Below are positions 1 to 8,183 of a DNA stretch of 40,477 nucleotides, piece by piece (position 1 is the stretch's first letter; each line of letters opens with the position of its first letter). This DNA is from Geodermatophilaceae bacterium. Lineage in GTDB: Bacteria; Actinomycetota; Actinomycetes; Mycobacteriales; Geodermatophilaceae. Location: assembly GCA_013812145.1 (NCBI GenBank), contig JACCTY010000047.1, positions 1-40,477 on the forward strand. Direction: 5' to 3'. The translations under genes and the position numbers were made by a program. The notes beneath the pieces are model-generated. The model had not been told where the DNA came from, did no database searches, and worked only from the letters and a program-made list of their open reading frames with translations.

Positions 1-842
1 GTGGCGATGACGAAGATGTCCTGGCTGATGGCGAACGCCCCGATCACGCCATCGAAGCTGAACGACGCGTCGAGGACCTCCAGATAGAGGAACAGGAAGA
101 ACGCCGCTTTGCCGGTCGCCACCACGAGCGGCGTCGGTCCGCCGCCGGCCGAGCCCTTGGCCACCGGGTCCGGCGCGTCCTTTTCCCCGGCGGCGAGAAT
201 GCCCTGCGACTCGAAGAGCGCCCCCAGGCCGTTGACCACGATGTAGGTGACGGCTCCGAGCAGACCGGCGACCAGGACAGTTTGAGCGAACTCGTTGGCC
301 CAGGTCTCCGCGGCAACGATCAGCAGGACGACTGCGATGACGACGGACAGCTGGTCGAGCTTGCCGATCTTGGCCAGCGGACGTTCCAACCAGCTCAGCC
401 AGGTGACCTCGCGCTCCTCCAGGATGAAGTCGAGGAACAGGATGAGAAGGAACATCCCCCCGAAGGCGGCAATGGCGGGATAGGCCTCCTCCAGCAAGAA
501 GGCATAAGTCCCCGGCTCGTCGACCGGGCCGCCGGCCAAAGCCAGCGTCACGACGTCGATCGGGTTGAGCGACGCGGTAATCCCGACGAGCACGAGGGGA
601 AAGACCAACCGCATGCCGAACACGGCGATCGCGATACCGACGGTCAGGAAGATCTTCTGCCACAGCGGGCTCATGCGCACCAGCACGGTGGCGTTGATGA
701 CCGCGTTGTCGAAGGACAGCGACACCTCGAGCACGATGAGGATGGCGACGATCAGCAGCACCTCTGGGCCACCGAGCCACAGCGCAGCGGCCAGCGCCAA
801 CGCGGTCAGCCCGAATGACCAACCGAAAATCCTGAGAACCAC
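1..842 (-). CDS. DUF475 / TerC-family integral membrane protein, C-terminus cut by window edge
   Basis: Reading leftward from a GTG at 842 the frame stays open to the window edge, giving about 280 residues without a stop, so the gene is partial. The translation is strongly hydrophobic with several membrane helices and contains the paired acidic motifs typical of TerC/DUF475 proteins: SFDNAVINA near residue 44 and SFDGVIGAFAISQD near the truncated end. The family is a membrane partner of Ter stress proteins, probably in metal-ion handling or export, but its exact activity is not established. A GGAAAG ribosome site lies about 8 nt upstream of the GTG. The neighbouring terD and terB genes support a ter-type role. 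Family call is secure; function is inferred. Confidence 0.85.
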   Translation of the reverse strand, partial: MVLRIFGWSFGLTALALAAALWLGGPEVLLIVAILIVLEVSLSFDNAVINATVLVRMSPLWQKIFLTVGIAIAVFGMRLVFPLVLVGITASLNPIDVVTLALAGGPVDEPGTYAFLLEEAYPAIAAFGGMFLLILFLDFILEEREVTWLSWLERPLAKIGKLDQLSVVIAVVLLIVAAETWANEFAQTVLVAGLLGAVTYIVVNGLGALFESQGILAAGEKDAPDPVAKGSAGGGPTPLVVATGKAAFFLFLYLEVLDASFSFDGVIGAFAISQDIFVIA

Positions 843-865
843 ACGCTGTCTTTCCGTGAGAGGGC

Positions 866-885
866 GCCCGGCTGCCTGGCCGGGC
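866..885 (-). terminator. GC hairpin between terD and the DUF475 gene
   Basis: GCCCGGC (866-872) and GCCGGGC (879-885) form a perfect 7-bp stem with a 6-nt loop, in the 59-nt gap after the terD stop. There is no T-tract, so this could be a U-less actinobacterial terminator or an mRNA-processing hairpin. Confidence 0.4.
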
Positions 886-901
886 CTAGCGGGCTATCGC
901 A

Positions 902-1483
902 CTAGACGTTAACGCCAAAGTCTTGAGCGATGCCGCGCAGGCCGGAGGCATAGCCCTGCCCCACCGCGCGGAACTTCCACTCCTGACCGCTGCGGTACAG
1001 CTCACCGAAGATCATCGCGGTCTCCGTCGAGGCGTCCTCGGTGAGGTCGTAGCGCGCGAGTTCGGCGTTGTCGGCCTGGTTGACGACCCGGATGAAGGCG
1101 TTGCGGACCTGTCCGAAACTCTGCGACCGGGTGTCGGCGTCGTAGATGGACACCGGGAAGACGATCTTGTCGATGTCCTGCGGTACGACGCCGAGATCGA
1201 CCTTGATCGCCTCGTCGTCGCCCTCGCCCTCACCGGTGAGGTTGTCCCCGGTGTGCTGGATCGATCCGTCCGGCGTGGCCAGGTTGTTGAAAAAGACGAA
1301 ATGCTGGTCCGACAGCGCCTTTCCACTGGAGGCGAGCGCGATCGCGCTGGCGTCCAGGTCGAAGTCGGCACCGGTCGTGCTGCGCACGTCCCAGCCCAGG
1401 CCCACCATGACCGCACTGAGGCCCGCGGCCCCGGCCTCCTTGGTCAACGAGACGTTCCCGCCCTTGCTCAGGCTGACTCCCAC
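902..1483 (-). CDS. terD: TerD-family tellurite/stress resistance protein
   Basis: A single TerD domain fills this 193-residue protein, the usual length of the family. It opens with [15 protein letters not shown], then [15 protein letters not shown] and the acidic stretch [14 protein letters not shown], followed by [10 protein letters not shown]. These are the conserved calcium-binding TerD signatures. The GTG at 1483 is preferred to the GTG at 1495 because GGAGG sits 5 nt upstream of it and because homologues begin at [10 protein letters not shown]. TerD proteins are cytoplasmic or peripheral stress proteins linked to tellurite, phage and colicin resistance; the biochemical role is unsettled. 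The gene lies between a DUF475/TerC-like gene and a divergent terB, a typical ter neighbourhood. Confidence 0.93.
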   Translation of the reverse strand: MGVSLSKGGNVSLTKEAGAAGLSAVMVGLGWDVRSTTGADFDLDASAIALASSGKALSDQHFVFFNNLATPDGSIQHTGDNLTGEGEGDDEAIKVDLGVVPQDIDKIVFPVSIYDADTRSQSFGQVRNAFIRVVNQADNAELARYDLTEDASTETAMIFGELYRSGQEWKFRAVGQGYASGLRGIAQDFGVNV

Positions 1484-1644
1484 GACATCCTCCACGCGTT
1501 CTGGGGCTGGCTGCCCACTGATACAACTGACCGCACGGCCTCGACTGTAGATGACTGGCCCAGAGCAGCACGCGCCCGATCATGCTCGGCGTTCTCGTGG
1601 CACAGTTGTCGGCGGGAACCCAAAGTGAGGGAAGGAAACCAACG

Positions 1645-2100
1645 ATGGCCCTGTGGGATCAGCTCCGTCAGCGTTCGCAGGACATGAGCAGTCAGCTCAA
1701 GACCAAGGCGAACCAGTTCAAGAACAAAGACTTCAAGAACGGCACCATGGCGATGTGCGCGCTGATCGCCGCGTCGGACGGGAACATCGACCAGAGCGAG
1801 CGCGCCAAGGTCGCCGGCCTGATCACCAGCAACGACGTGCTGTCCATTTTCCCGGCTTCGGAGCTTCGTGAGACCTTCGACCACTACTGCAACAAGCTGA
1901 CCTCGGACTACGACTTCGGCAAGGTCGAGGCGGTCCAGGCGATCGCCAAGCTCAAGCCGAAGCAGGACCAGGCGCGCGCAGTCATCCAGATCGGCATCAT
2001 CATCGGTGGCGCCGACGGCAACTTCGACGAGAACGAGCGGGTTGCCGTCCGCGACGCCTGTTTCGCCGCCGGGATCGCTCCGGGCGAGTTCGATCTCTGA
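1645..2100 (+). CDS. terB: TerB-family tellurite resistance protein
   Basis: The predicted protein has 151 residues, the same size as classical TerB. It begins MALWDQLRQRSQDM and carries two repeated acidic metal-binding-like motifs, AASDGNIDQSER (about residues 43-54) and GGADGNFDENER (about 119-130), the hallmark of the all-helical TerB fold. The ATG at 1645 is chosen over an upstream in-frame ATG at 1582 because a GAAGGA ribosome site lies about 9 nt before it and homologues start here. The gene is divergent from terD, and the 161-nt gap presumably holds both promoters. TerB is thought to act with TerC/TerD at the membrane in metal and envelope stress. Confidence 0.92.
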   Translation: MALWDQLRQRSQDMSSQLKTKANQFKNKDFKNGTMAMCALIAASDGNIDQSERAKVAGLITSNDVLSIFPASELRETFDHYCNKLTSDYDFGKVEAVQAIAKLKPKQDQARAVIQIGIIIGGADGNFDENERVAVRDACFAAGIAPGEFDL

Positions 2101-2124
2101 CCGGCTTCGAAGCGCCGCCCGCCG

Positions 2125-3963
2125 ATGAGCCACTACAAGAGCAACCTGCGGGACCTCACGTTCAACCTGTTCGAGGCCTTGCGCATCCAGGACTGGCTCG
2201 GCTCGGAGCCGTTCGCGCAGGTGGACACCGCGACCGCCCTGAGCGTGCTGTCGGAGTTCGAACGGCTGGCGACGGGTCCGCTCGCGGCGTCGTTCGTCGA
2301 TGCCGATCGCAACCCACCGGCCTACGACCCGGCCACCAAGTCGGTCACCTTGCCGGAGTCGTTCAAGAAGAGCTGCCAGGCCTTTCTGGACGGTGAATGG
2401 CACCGGCTGGTCGTGCCCGAGCACCTCGGCGGCTACGGGGCACCGCCGACGCTGTTCTGGGCCTGCGCCGAGATGCTGCTCGGGGCGAACCCGGCGGTGT
2501 TCCTCTACATGTTCACCGGCCCCAGCTTCGCTGCGATCATCGACAGCCTCGGGACGCCGGAGCAGCAGCAGTTGGCCCGGACAGCGATCGACCGCCACTG
2601 GGGCGCCTCGATGATCCTCACCGAGCCCGATGCCGGTTCGGACGTCGGCGCCGGTCGCAGCCGCGCCGTGGCGCAGCCTGACGGCACCTGGCACATCGAG
2701 GGCGCGAAGCGGTTCATCACCTCCGGCGACTGGGACTACACCGAGAACATCTTGCACCTGGTGCTGGCCCGACCCGAGGGTGCCGCTCCGGGCACCAAGG
2801 GCTTGTCGCTGTTCATCGTCCCGAAGTTCCTCTTCAACGCGGAGACCGGCGAACTCGGTTCGCGTAACGGCGTCTTCGCCACGGGCATGGAATCGAAGAT
2901 GGGCCTCAAGGCGTCGGCGACGTGCGACGTGGTGTTCGGCGAGAGCGAGCCGGCCGTCGGTTACCTTGTCGGTGATGTCCAACGCGGGATCGCGCAGATG
3001 TTCACGATCATCGAAGGCGCTCGAATGATGGTCGGCACCAAGGCCATCGCGACGCTGTCCACCGGCTACCTCAACGCCCTGGCGTACGCGAAGACCCGGG
3101 TCCAGGGCGCTGACCTGATCCGCTCCACCGACCCCAGCGCACCACGCGTCCCGATCATCAGGCACCCCGACGTACGCCGATCGTTGATGCTGCAGAAGTC
3201 CTACTCCGAGGGGATGCGGGCGCTGTATCTCTACACCGCCAGTTGGCAGGACCGCATCCGGCGAGCCGACGCCGACACCGGTGTCGACCTGGACCTCGCG
3301 AAGCGGATCAACGACCTGCTGCTGCCGATCGTCAAGGGATTCGGCTCCGAGCGGTCCTACGCCCTGCTCGGAGCAGAGTCGCTGCAGGTCATGGGCGGCT
3401 CGGGATATCTCACCGACTACCCAATCGAGCAGTACATCCGCGACAGCAAGATCGACACCCTCTACGAGGGCACCACCGCGATCCAGGGCATGGACCTGTT
3501 CTTCCGCAAGATCGTCAAGGACCAGGGGCGGGCGCTGACCGCGGTGTTCGCCCGGATTCAGGGTCTGCTCGACAACGAGGCGGGCGACGGCCGGCTCAAG
3601 GACGAGCGGGCGTTGCTCGCGACGGCATTGGGCGACGTTCAGGCGATGGTCGGCGCAATGGTCGGGCAGCTCACCAGCGCCCAGGACGACATGGCCAACG
3701 TCTACAAGGTGGGGCAGAACACGACCCGGCTGCTGCTGGCTCTCGGCGAGCTGCTCACCGGATGGCTGCTGCTGCGCCACGCAGAGCTCGCCTTGGCGGC
3801 GCTCGGTGCGGACACGTCCGCCAAGGACCGTGCGTTCTACGAGGGCAAGATCGCCTCGGCGCGGTTCTTCGCCACGCAGGTGCTGCCGAAGCTGTCCGCG
3901 GAACGCTCGCTGGTCGAGAACACCGACAACAGCCTGATGGAAATCGCCGAGCAGAGCTTCTAA
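2125..3963 (+). CDS. fadE5: FadE5-like acyl-CoA dehydrogenase
   Basis: At 612 residues this matches the long, FadE5-type acyl-CoA dehydrogenases of actinobacteria rather than the common ~380-residue type. It starts [17 protein letters not shown] like mycobacterial FadE5. Middle-domain FAD contacts are visible ([10 protein letters not shown] at 164-173; RFITSGDWD at 196-204). The catalytic-base motif is LYEGTTAIQ, with Glu448 as the probable base, and an extra C-terminal helical domain follows. The enzyme would make the alpha,beta double bond in acyl-CoA during beta-oxidation; FadE5 is broad in chain length. It starts 24 nt after terB, with which it may be cotranscribed, though no functional link is evident. 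Confidence 0.92.
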   Translation: MSHYKSNLRDLTFNLFEALRIQDWLGSEPFAQVDTATALSVLSEFERLATGPLAASFVDADRNPPAYDPATKSVTLPESFKKSCQAFLDGEWHRLVVPEHLGGYGAPPTLFWACAEMLLGANPAVFLYMFTGPSFAAIIDSLGTPEQQQLARTAIDRHWGASMILTEPDAGSDVGAGRSRAVAQPDGTWHIEGAKRFITSGDWDYTENILHLVLARPEGAAPGTKGLSLFIVPKFLFNAETGELGSRNGVFATGMESKMGLKASATCDVVFGESEPAVGYLVGDVQRGIAQMFTIIEGARMMVGTKAIATLSTGYLNALAYAKTRVQGADLIRSTDPSAPRVPIIRHPDVRRSLMLQKSYSEGMRALYLYTASWQDRIRRADADTGVDLDLAKRINDLLLPIVKGFGSERSYALLGAESLQVMGGSGYLTDYPIEQYIRDSKIDTLYEGTTAIQGMDLFFRKIVKDQGRALTAVFARIQGLLDNEAGDGRLKDERALLATALGDVQAMVGAMVGQLTSAQDDMANVYKVGQNTTRLLLALGELLTGWLLLRHAELALAALGADTSAKDRAFYEGKIASARFFATQVLPKLSAERSLVENTDNSLMEIAEQSF

Positions 3964-4037
3964 TCGTCGATCGCCGGCGCGACTGACAGACTAGGCCTGT
4001 GACCCGGACCCGCCGTGGTCACCAAGGAGGTCTCAAC

Positions 4038-4265
4038 ATGGGCGTCGGAATCTCGATTTTCCTGCTCGCTCTGGGCGCGATCCTCGCCTTTGCGATCGAT
4101 AGTGACGTGGTCGATGGCATCAATCTCGGCATCGTCGGCTTTGTCCTGATGGCGGTGGGCGTCATCGGCATCATCATCTCGCTGGTGTTGATGAATCAGC
4201 GCAGCAACACGAGTCACCGGGTGGTCGAGGAGCGGCGCTACCGCGACGACGGCACCCTGTACTGA
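4038..4265 (+). CDS. DUF6458-family small membrane protein
   Basis: A 75-residue protein with two predicted membrane helices (about residues 4-22 and 31-54) and a short charged cytoplasmic tail ending RRYRDDGTLY. The pattern MGVGISIFLLALGAILAFAI plus an NLGIVGFVLMAVGVIG second helix matches the DUF6458 family of actinobacterial two-helix proteins of unknown role. The ATG at 4038 has a near-perfect ribosome site, AAGGAGGT, at 4023-4030, which rejects an upstream in-frame start at 3999. No operon partner is obvious. Confidence 0.85.
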   Translation: MGVGISIFLLALGAILAFAIDSDVVDGINLGIVGFVLMAVGVIGIIISLVLMNQRSNTSHRVVEERRYRDDGTLY

Positions 4266-4313
4266 GCAGACCGGCCGGTCAGCCGCGCCGTCGTCGATGC
4301 CTACCCTGCGGTC

Positions 4314-5111
4314 ATGATGGTGGCTCGGCGGTGGGTGCAGTTGGAGGGCGCGGTCAATGTCCGTGACGTCGGCGATCTCCAGACGACCGACGGCCGCAGG
4401 ACGGCCAACGGGCTGCTGTTTCGTGGCGACAACCTGCAGTCCCTGACCGTCGTGGACATCCGCCGGCTGGTCGACGAGCTCAGGGTCCGGCTGGTCCTGG
4501 ATCTGCGGACCGGCGTCGAGGTCCGATCCGAAGGCCCCGGCCCGCTGCATCAGCAGCCCGTGGAGCACCGGCACCTGTCGCTGTTCCCGGAGGCGGGCCA
4601 GACCACCGACGTCGTCGCCGACGACGTACTCCCGTGGGCCAGCGACGCTGCCCGAGCCCGGGACCGCAACACCGCCAACCCGGACGGTGCAGCCGGCTAC
4701 TACCTCGGGTATCTCCGGGATCGTCCGGACAACATCGTCGCTGCGTTGCGGGCCATCGCCGAGCAGGAGGACGGCGCGGTGATCGTGCACTGCGCGGCCG
4801 GCAAGGACAGGACCGGTGTCGTCATTGCGCTGGCGCTCAGTGTGGCCGGCGTGGAGCGGCAGGCGATCATCGACGACTACGCGGCCAGCGCCGACGTTCT
4901 GCCGCAGATCGTCGCTCGACTCAAGTCCAGCCCGACGTACGCCGAGGATGTCGCCGGGCGCAGCTTGGACAGCCACCGGCCGATCGCGAAGACGATGGAA
5001 CGCTTTCTCGCCGTGCTCGACGAGAAGTACGGCGACCCGCGGGGCTGGCTCGACCGGCACGGGTTCGGTGCCGGAGACCAAGAGGCGCTGCGCTGCCGGC
5101 TGGTCGCCTAG
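4314..5111 (+). CDS. Tyrosine-protein phosphatase, MPtpB-like
   Basis: A 265-residue protein with the Cys-based phosphatase loop HCAAGKDRTG; Cys160 is the nucleophile and Arg166 the phosphate-binding arginine of the CX5R motif. The Asp between Lys and Arg in the loop is typical of the bacterial MPtpB class, which has dual Tyr and phosphoinositide activity in some members. An N-terminal NVRDVG motif and a LFRGDNL segment are also characteristic. There is no signal peptide, so it acts in the cytosol or is exported by a non-Sec route. Start choice between adjacent ATG codons at 4314 and 4317 is open. It appears monocistronic. Confidence 0.9.
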   Translation: MMVARRWVQLEGAVNVRDVGDLQTTDGRRTANGLLFRGDNLQSLTVVDIRRLVDELRVRLVLDLRTGVEVRSEGPGPLHQQPVEHRHLSLFPEAGQTTDVVADDVLPWASDAARARDRNTANPDGAAGYYLGYLRDRPDNIVAALRAIAEQEDGAVIVHCAAGKDRTGVVIALALSVAGVERQAIIDDYAASADVLPQIVARLKSSPTYAEDVAGRSLDSHRPIAKTMERFLAVLDEKYGDPRGWLDRHGFGAGDQEALRCRLVA

Positions 5112-5175
5112 CGGCCTGTCCCGCTGCGCAGGATCAGCACTGAACCAGTGAGCGCCTGGTGCAGGCTCCTGCTGC

Positions 5176-5246
5176 CGATCATGACGATCTGTGGCCCGAT
5201 TCGCCCGGTTTATCCGACCCTCGGGTTGGCCGAATCGTCATGATCG
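5176..5246. repeat. Intergenic inverted repeat with 13-bp perfect arms
   Basis: CGATCATGACGAT (5176-5188) is matched by ATCGTCATGATCG (5234-5246). An alternative inner pairing exists: CGATTCG (5198-5204) with CGAATCG (5231-5237), which overlaps the right arm. The element lies about 65 nt after the phosphatase stop and before the convergent 49-aa gene. It could be a REP-like intergenic element or a bidirectional terminator. Confidence 0.6.
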
Positions 5247-5318
5247 ACGGGGGCAGGGGGCCGGAAAGAAGCGAACCCCGGTCAGCGAGGAGCGCTGCCG
5301 GGGTCCGGGTCGGGTGGC

Positions 5319-5468
5319 TTACCGGAAGATCTGCTCGCCGCGGTTGGCGATCGCGAGCAGCTCGTGGCGCATCGAGGGCGACGGCGCGCGCGCGATCGCC
5401 TGGTCAATCTCGCGTCGGCCACGGGCGATTCGGCGCCGCTGGCGCCACTTGGCGCTGAACGTACTCAT
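5319..5468 (-). CDS. Small basic protein of unknown function, 49 aa
   Basis: An open frame of 49 codons starting ATG AGT ACG and ending TAA. The product is basic and probably alpha-helical: MSTFSAKWRQRRRIARG at the start, then DQAIARAPSPSMRHELLAIA, ending GEQIFR. Small proteins with an R-rich start followed by an S/P-x-x-R-x-E-L-x-x-x-A pattern are widespread in actinobacteria and have no known role; this resemblance is from memory. Support for translation is the AGGAGA ribosome site 8 nt upstream of the ATG and a relatively AT-rich region upstream of it. Confidence 0.65.
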   Translation of the reverse strand: MSTFSAKWRQRRRIARGRREIDQAIARAPSPSMRHELLAIANRGEQIFR

Positions 5469-5620
5469 GAAGCTCATCTCCTGTTGCTGTTTTGGACTGT
5501 ACGCCTAAGATAACACGGCGGATCGCCAGATATTCCGATGTATCTTTGGTCCGTAGGCTCTCGGAACGCCGGCCCCGGTTGCTGCAGGTCTCGGTCGTTA
5601 CAAGTCGCCAACCGAGCTGA

Positions 5621-5637
5621 TACACCTGCGAGGTGTA
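5621..5637. promoter_or_regulatory. Probable vapBC operator
   Basis: TACACCT-gcg-AGGTGTA is a perfect 7-bp inverted repeat with a 3-nt spacer, ending 10 nt before the vapB ATG. VapB-type antitoxins usually bind such palindromes to autoregulate their operon. Confidence 0.65.
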
Positions 5638-5647
5638 AAGTGTGTGT

Positions 5648-5857
5648 ATGAGTCGCACCAACGTTGACATCGACGACGTTCTGGTAGCCGAAGCGATGCG
5701 CAAGTACAACCTGCGCAGCAAGCGCGAAGCAGTCGACCTCGCCCTGCGCCGCCTCGTCGGACCGCGTCTCTCGCCGGCTTTCCTGGACAGCCTGGAAGGG
5801 ATTGGCTGGGACGGCGACCTCGACGAGATGCGCGGCTCGAAGATCGACGAGCAGTGA
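5648..5857 (+). CDS. vapB: VapB-type antitoxin
   Basis: A 69-residue protein with an N-terminal ribbon-helix-helix segment: [20 protein letters not shown], then [17 protein letters not shown]. This is the standard VapB/DUF2191 DNA-binding half. The C-terminal acidic part ([16 protein letters not shown]) matches the toxin-neutralising tail with its G-W-x-G-D-L-x-E-M-R pattern. The ATG at 5648 is preferred over a GTG at 5642 because homologues begin at the beta strand. Its stop TGA overlaps the toxin ATG by one base (TGATG), so the pair is translationally coupled. It would bind the operator just upstream together with VapC. Confidence 0.92.
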   Translation: MSRTNVDIDDVLVAEAMRKYNLRSKREAVDLALRRLVGPRLSPAFLDSLEGIGWDGDLDEMRGSKIDEQ

Positions 5858-6264
5858 TGGATCTGATTGACAGCTCAGCCTGGATCGAATACCTGCGCGC
5901 CACGGGTTCCCCAGCTCACCAGGCCGTCCGCGATACTCTTCGGGAGCGTCCGTACGACGTCGTGACGACCGAGCCGGTGGTGATGGAGCTTCTTGCTGGT
6001 GCCGCCAACGCGACGGTGCTCGGTCAGCTTGACAAGCTGACCAGCGGACTGCGTCTGCTTGCCGTCGACGGAGCCAGCGACTTCCGTGACGCTGCCCTGG
6101 CGTACCGCGCGGTTCGTGCCCGCGGGAGGACTGTGCCGCGGTTGTTGGACTGCCTCATCGCGGCCGTCGCCGTCCGCACCGAGGCGCGGCTCGTCCACCG
6201 AGATCGGGACTTCGACATCCTCGCCGAGGCCCTACCGCAGCTCAGCGTCCGCTCGCTGGTGTGA
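5857..6264 (+). CDS. vapC: VapC-type PIN-domain ribonuclease toxin
   Basis: A 135-residue single PIN domain. The acidic active-site residues are in place: Asp5 in LIDSSAWIEYL, Glu44 in EPVVMELLAG, Asp98 in RLLDCLIAA and the C-terminal HRDRDFD cluster (Asp116 to Asp120). VapC toxins cleave RNA with Mg2+, commonly tRNA or rRNA, and are held inactive by VapB. The gene overlaps the vapB stop by one base. The ATG at 5857 is favoured over the GTG immediately before it. All catalytic residues are intact, so the toxin looks functional. Confidence 0.93.
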   Translation: MDLIDSSAWIEYLRATGSPAHQAVRDTLRERPYDVVTTEPVVMELLAGAANATVLGQLDKLTSGLRLLAVDGASDFRDAALAYRAVRARGRTVPRLLDCLIAAVAVRTEARLVHRDRDFDILAEALPQLSVRSLV

Positions 6265-6299
6265 GCCCCGCGTGAGGTCGCTTCACCGACGTCAGCCGG

Positions 6300-6619
6300 C
6301 TACCGTTGGCGTGGGAGGCGCCGGAGCAGCCCGACCCGGGCGGCGACCGGCCCTTCGCAGTGGACTACCGCCCGAACCGCGCCTGCTGACCTGGTCCGCC
6401 CGGGTCGACGACCTGGACGAGGCCGTTCGTTCTGCCCAGCAGCGCGGTATCCACCCAGGGCGCATCACACCGATGTCCCGCCGCGAGGATGGGACAGTGC
6501 TGACTGGCGGCTCGCGGTGCCGCCGGACGCTGGGGGGCTTTCACCCCGACGTGGCCAAGGTCGAGCCGGCGTTGCGGGTGGTGCTGCTCACACCGGCCGG
6601 CGAGGTGGAGCTGAGCTGA
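6300..6619 (+). pseudogene. Decayed VOC/glyoxalase-like domain gene fragment
   Basis: Pieces of a glyoxalase-3-like VOC protein appear in successive frames. First LPLAWEAPEQPDPGGDRPFA, which runs to a TGA near 6390. Then, in a second frame, PRLLTWSARVDDLDEAV and a PMSRREDGTVL motif. Another shift gives DWRLAVPPDAGGL, and the frame after that recovers a typical end, LRVVLLTPAGEVELS, with a TGA at 6617-6619. Intact relatives run PRLVTWAVRVDDLDAA...SR..PDG..L.WRL...GG continuously (from memory). At least two frameshifts and the missing N-terminal half mark it as non-functional. Its end overlaps the tail of the opposite-strand FAD oxidoreductase gene. Confidence 0.6.
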
Positions 6620-8183
6620 CAGGCTGCATGCTCAGCACTGCCATGGCGGCGTTGTGACCGCCGATCCCGCTGACGCCGCCGCCGCGCAACGCCCCACCGG
6701 CGTTGGCGTGGACCAGCCTCGGTTCGTCCGTCTCCACGCCCCACCGGCCGACCTGGGACTCCTCGCCGGCATACGGCCAGGACAGGTCACCGTGGAAGAT
6801 GTTGCCGCCGGTCATCCCGATCAAGTTCTCCAGATCCACCGGCGTGGCCGCCTGCAGGCACAGCTGACCGTCGGCGTCACGGGCCAGGCATTCCGACAGT
6901 GGCTCGGCCAGGACGGCGTCCAGCCCCTCGACGGCCAACCGAGCCGCCTCGGCACGCCGGGCGTCGTTGTCGCCGTCGAACAGCCCCACCGGCGTCTGCA
7001 TCGCGAACAGCGTCAGCGTGTGATATCCCGCCTCCCGCTCGGCCGGGCCGAGGATCGAGGGGTCGGCGAGGGAGTGGCAGTAGACCTCGAACGGCAACGG
7101 ATCCGGCAGCAGACCGGCCGCCGCGGCGGCGTACGCCGCATCCAGCTCTGACGCCGACTCGGCGACGTGCATCGTGCCGGCGAGCGCGACCGCGGGGTCG
7201 ATGCCCGACCGGAACCTGGGCAGCCGGCGCAGCACCATGTTCACCTTGACCTGCGCCCCCACGGGCCGCGCAACGGCGCCGAGACCGCCGCGCAGCTGCG
7301 CCAGCACAGACGGCGCGACCCCCGACACGACCACCGAGGCACCGGTGATGTGCTCGACGCCCGACCCGTCCACCCAGCCGACCTCGCCGCCGGAGGCATC
7401 GAAAGCAACGTGCCCAGCTGTCGCGTCAACCTCGAGTTCGGCACCGAAACGCCGGGCGGCGGCCGCCATGGATGCGGTGACAGCACCCATTCCGCCGATC
7501 GGGACCCGCCACTGACCCGCTCCGTTTCCGATCAGGTGGTAGAGGAAACAGGCCGACGCCCGGCCGTCGTCGGCGTGCACGTCGGCGAACGTCCCCACGA
7601 GCCCATCGGTCAGGACGACACCTCCGACGACGTCGTCCTTGAACCACCGGCCTACCAGCTCGCCCAACGGAAGGTCCCGCAGCTCAGCGAGTACCGACGG
7701 GTCCCGCAGCCGGCTCGTCAGGTCGGCAATCCCCATCAGCGGCTCCAGCAGCGTGGGCGCCAGATCCTCGGCCAGTACGGCGATCCGCCCATAGAACTCG
7801 TGCCACGAGCCGTATTCGACGTCCGAGCCGGTCACCTCGGCGAATGACGCCCGGGTAGCCGACCCGTCCGGCCGCTCAACCAGCAAGCCCAGATCGCGAC
7901 CGTCCCGAGCGAACGGCGTGTAGGACGCGAACGAACGGTCGGCCAGCCGCACCGACAGCCCGAGGTCGGTCACGATCTGGTCGGGCAGCAGGCTGACCAG
8001 ATACGAGTACTTCGACAGCCGCACGTCGACGCCGGGAAACACGGCCTCGCTGACCGCTGCTCCGCCGACGTGGCCCAGCTGTTCCAGCACGAGCACCGAG
8101 CGCCCGGCCCTCGCCAGATAGGCCGCAGCCACCAGCCCGTTGTGGCCGCCTCCGACCACCACGACGTCGTACCTCGATTTCAT
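6588..8183 (-). CDS. PYROXD2/phytoene-desaturase-like FAD-dependent oxidoreductase
   Basis: A 531-residue flavoprotein. The N-terminal dinucleotide fold is complete: YDVVVVGGGHNGLVAAAYLA (residues 5-24), then VLVLEQLGHVGGAAVSE. A C-terminal second FAD segment (GGGVSGIGGHNAAMAVL) is the family closing motif. This places it in the COG1233 phytoene-dehydrogenase-like group close to PYROXD2; substrate unknown. The ATG at 8183 follows AGGAGG and overlaps the Rieske gene's TGA by one base, so the two are coupled and probably act on the same substrate. The last ~14 residues, past the conserved end, run into the decayed VOC remnant and may not be ancestral. Confidence 0.85.
   Translation of the reverse strand: MKSRYDVVVVGGGHNGLVAAAYLARAGRSVLVLEQLGHVGGAAVSEAVFPGVDVRLSKYSYLVSLLPDQIVTDLGLSVRLADRSFASYTPFARDGRDLGLLVERPDGSATRASFAEVTGSDVEYGSWHEFYGRIAVLAEDLAPTLLEPLMGIADLTSRLRDPSVLAELRDLPLGELVGRWFKDDVVGGVVLTDGLVGTFADVHADDGRASACFLYHLIGNGAGQWRVPIGGMGAVTASMAAAARRFGAELEVDATAGHVAFDASGGEVGWVDGSGVEHITGASVVVSGVAPSVLAQLRGGLGAVARPVGAQVKVNMVLRRLPRFRSGIDPAVALAGTMHVAESASELDAAYAAAAAGLLPDPLPFEVYCHSLADPSILGPAEREAGYHTLTLFAMQTPVGLFDGDNDARRAEAARLAVEGLDAVLAEPLSECLARDADGQLCLQAATPVDLENLIGMTGGNIFHGDLSWPYAGEESQVGRWGVETDEPRLVHANAGGALRGGGVSGIGGHNAAMAVLSMQPVSSAPPRRPV

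Noticed and set aside
1468-3780. 770-codon open frame on the minus strand
   Set aside because: It is antisense to the intact fadE5-like gene and parts of terB; composition is biased and no family motif is visible.
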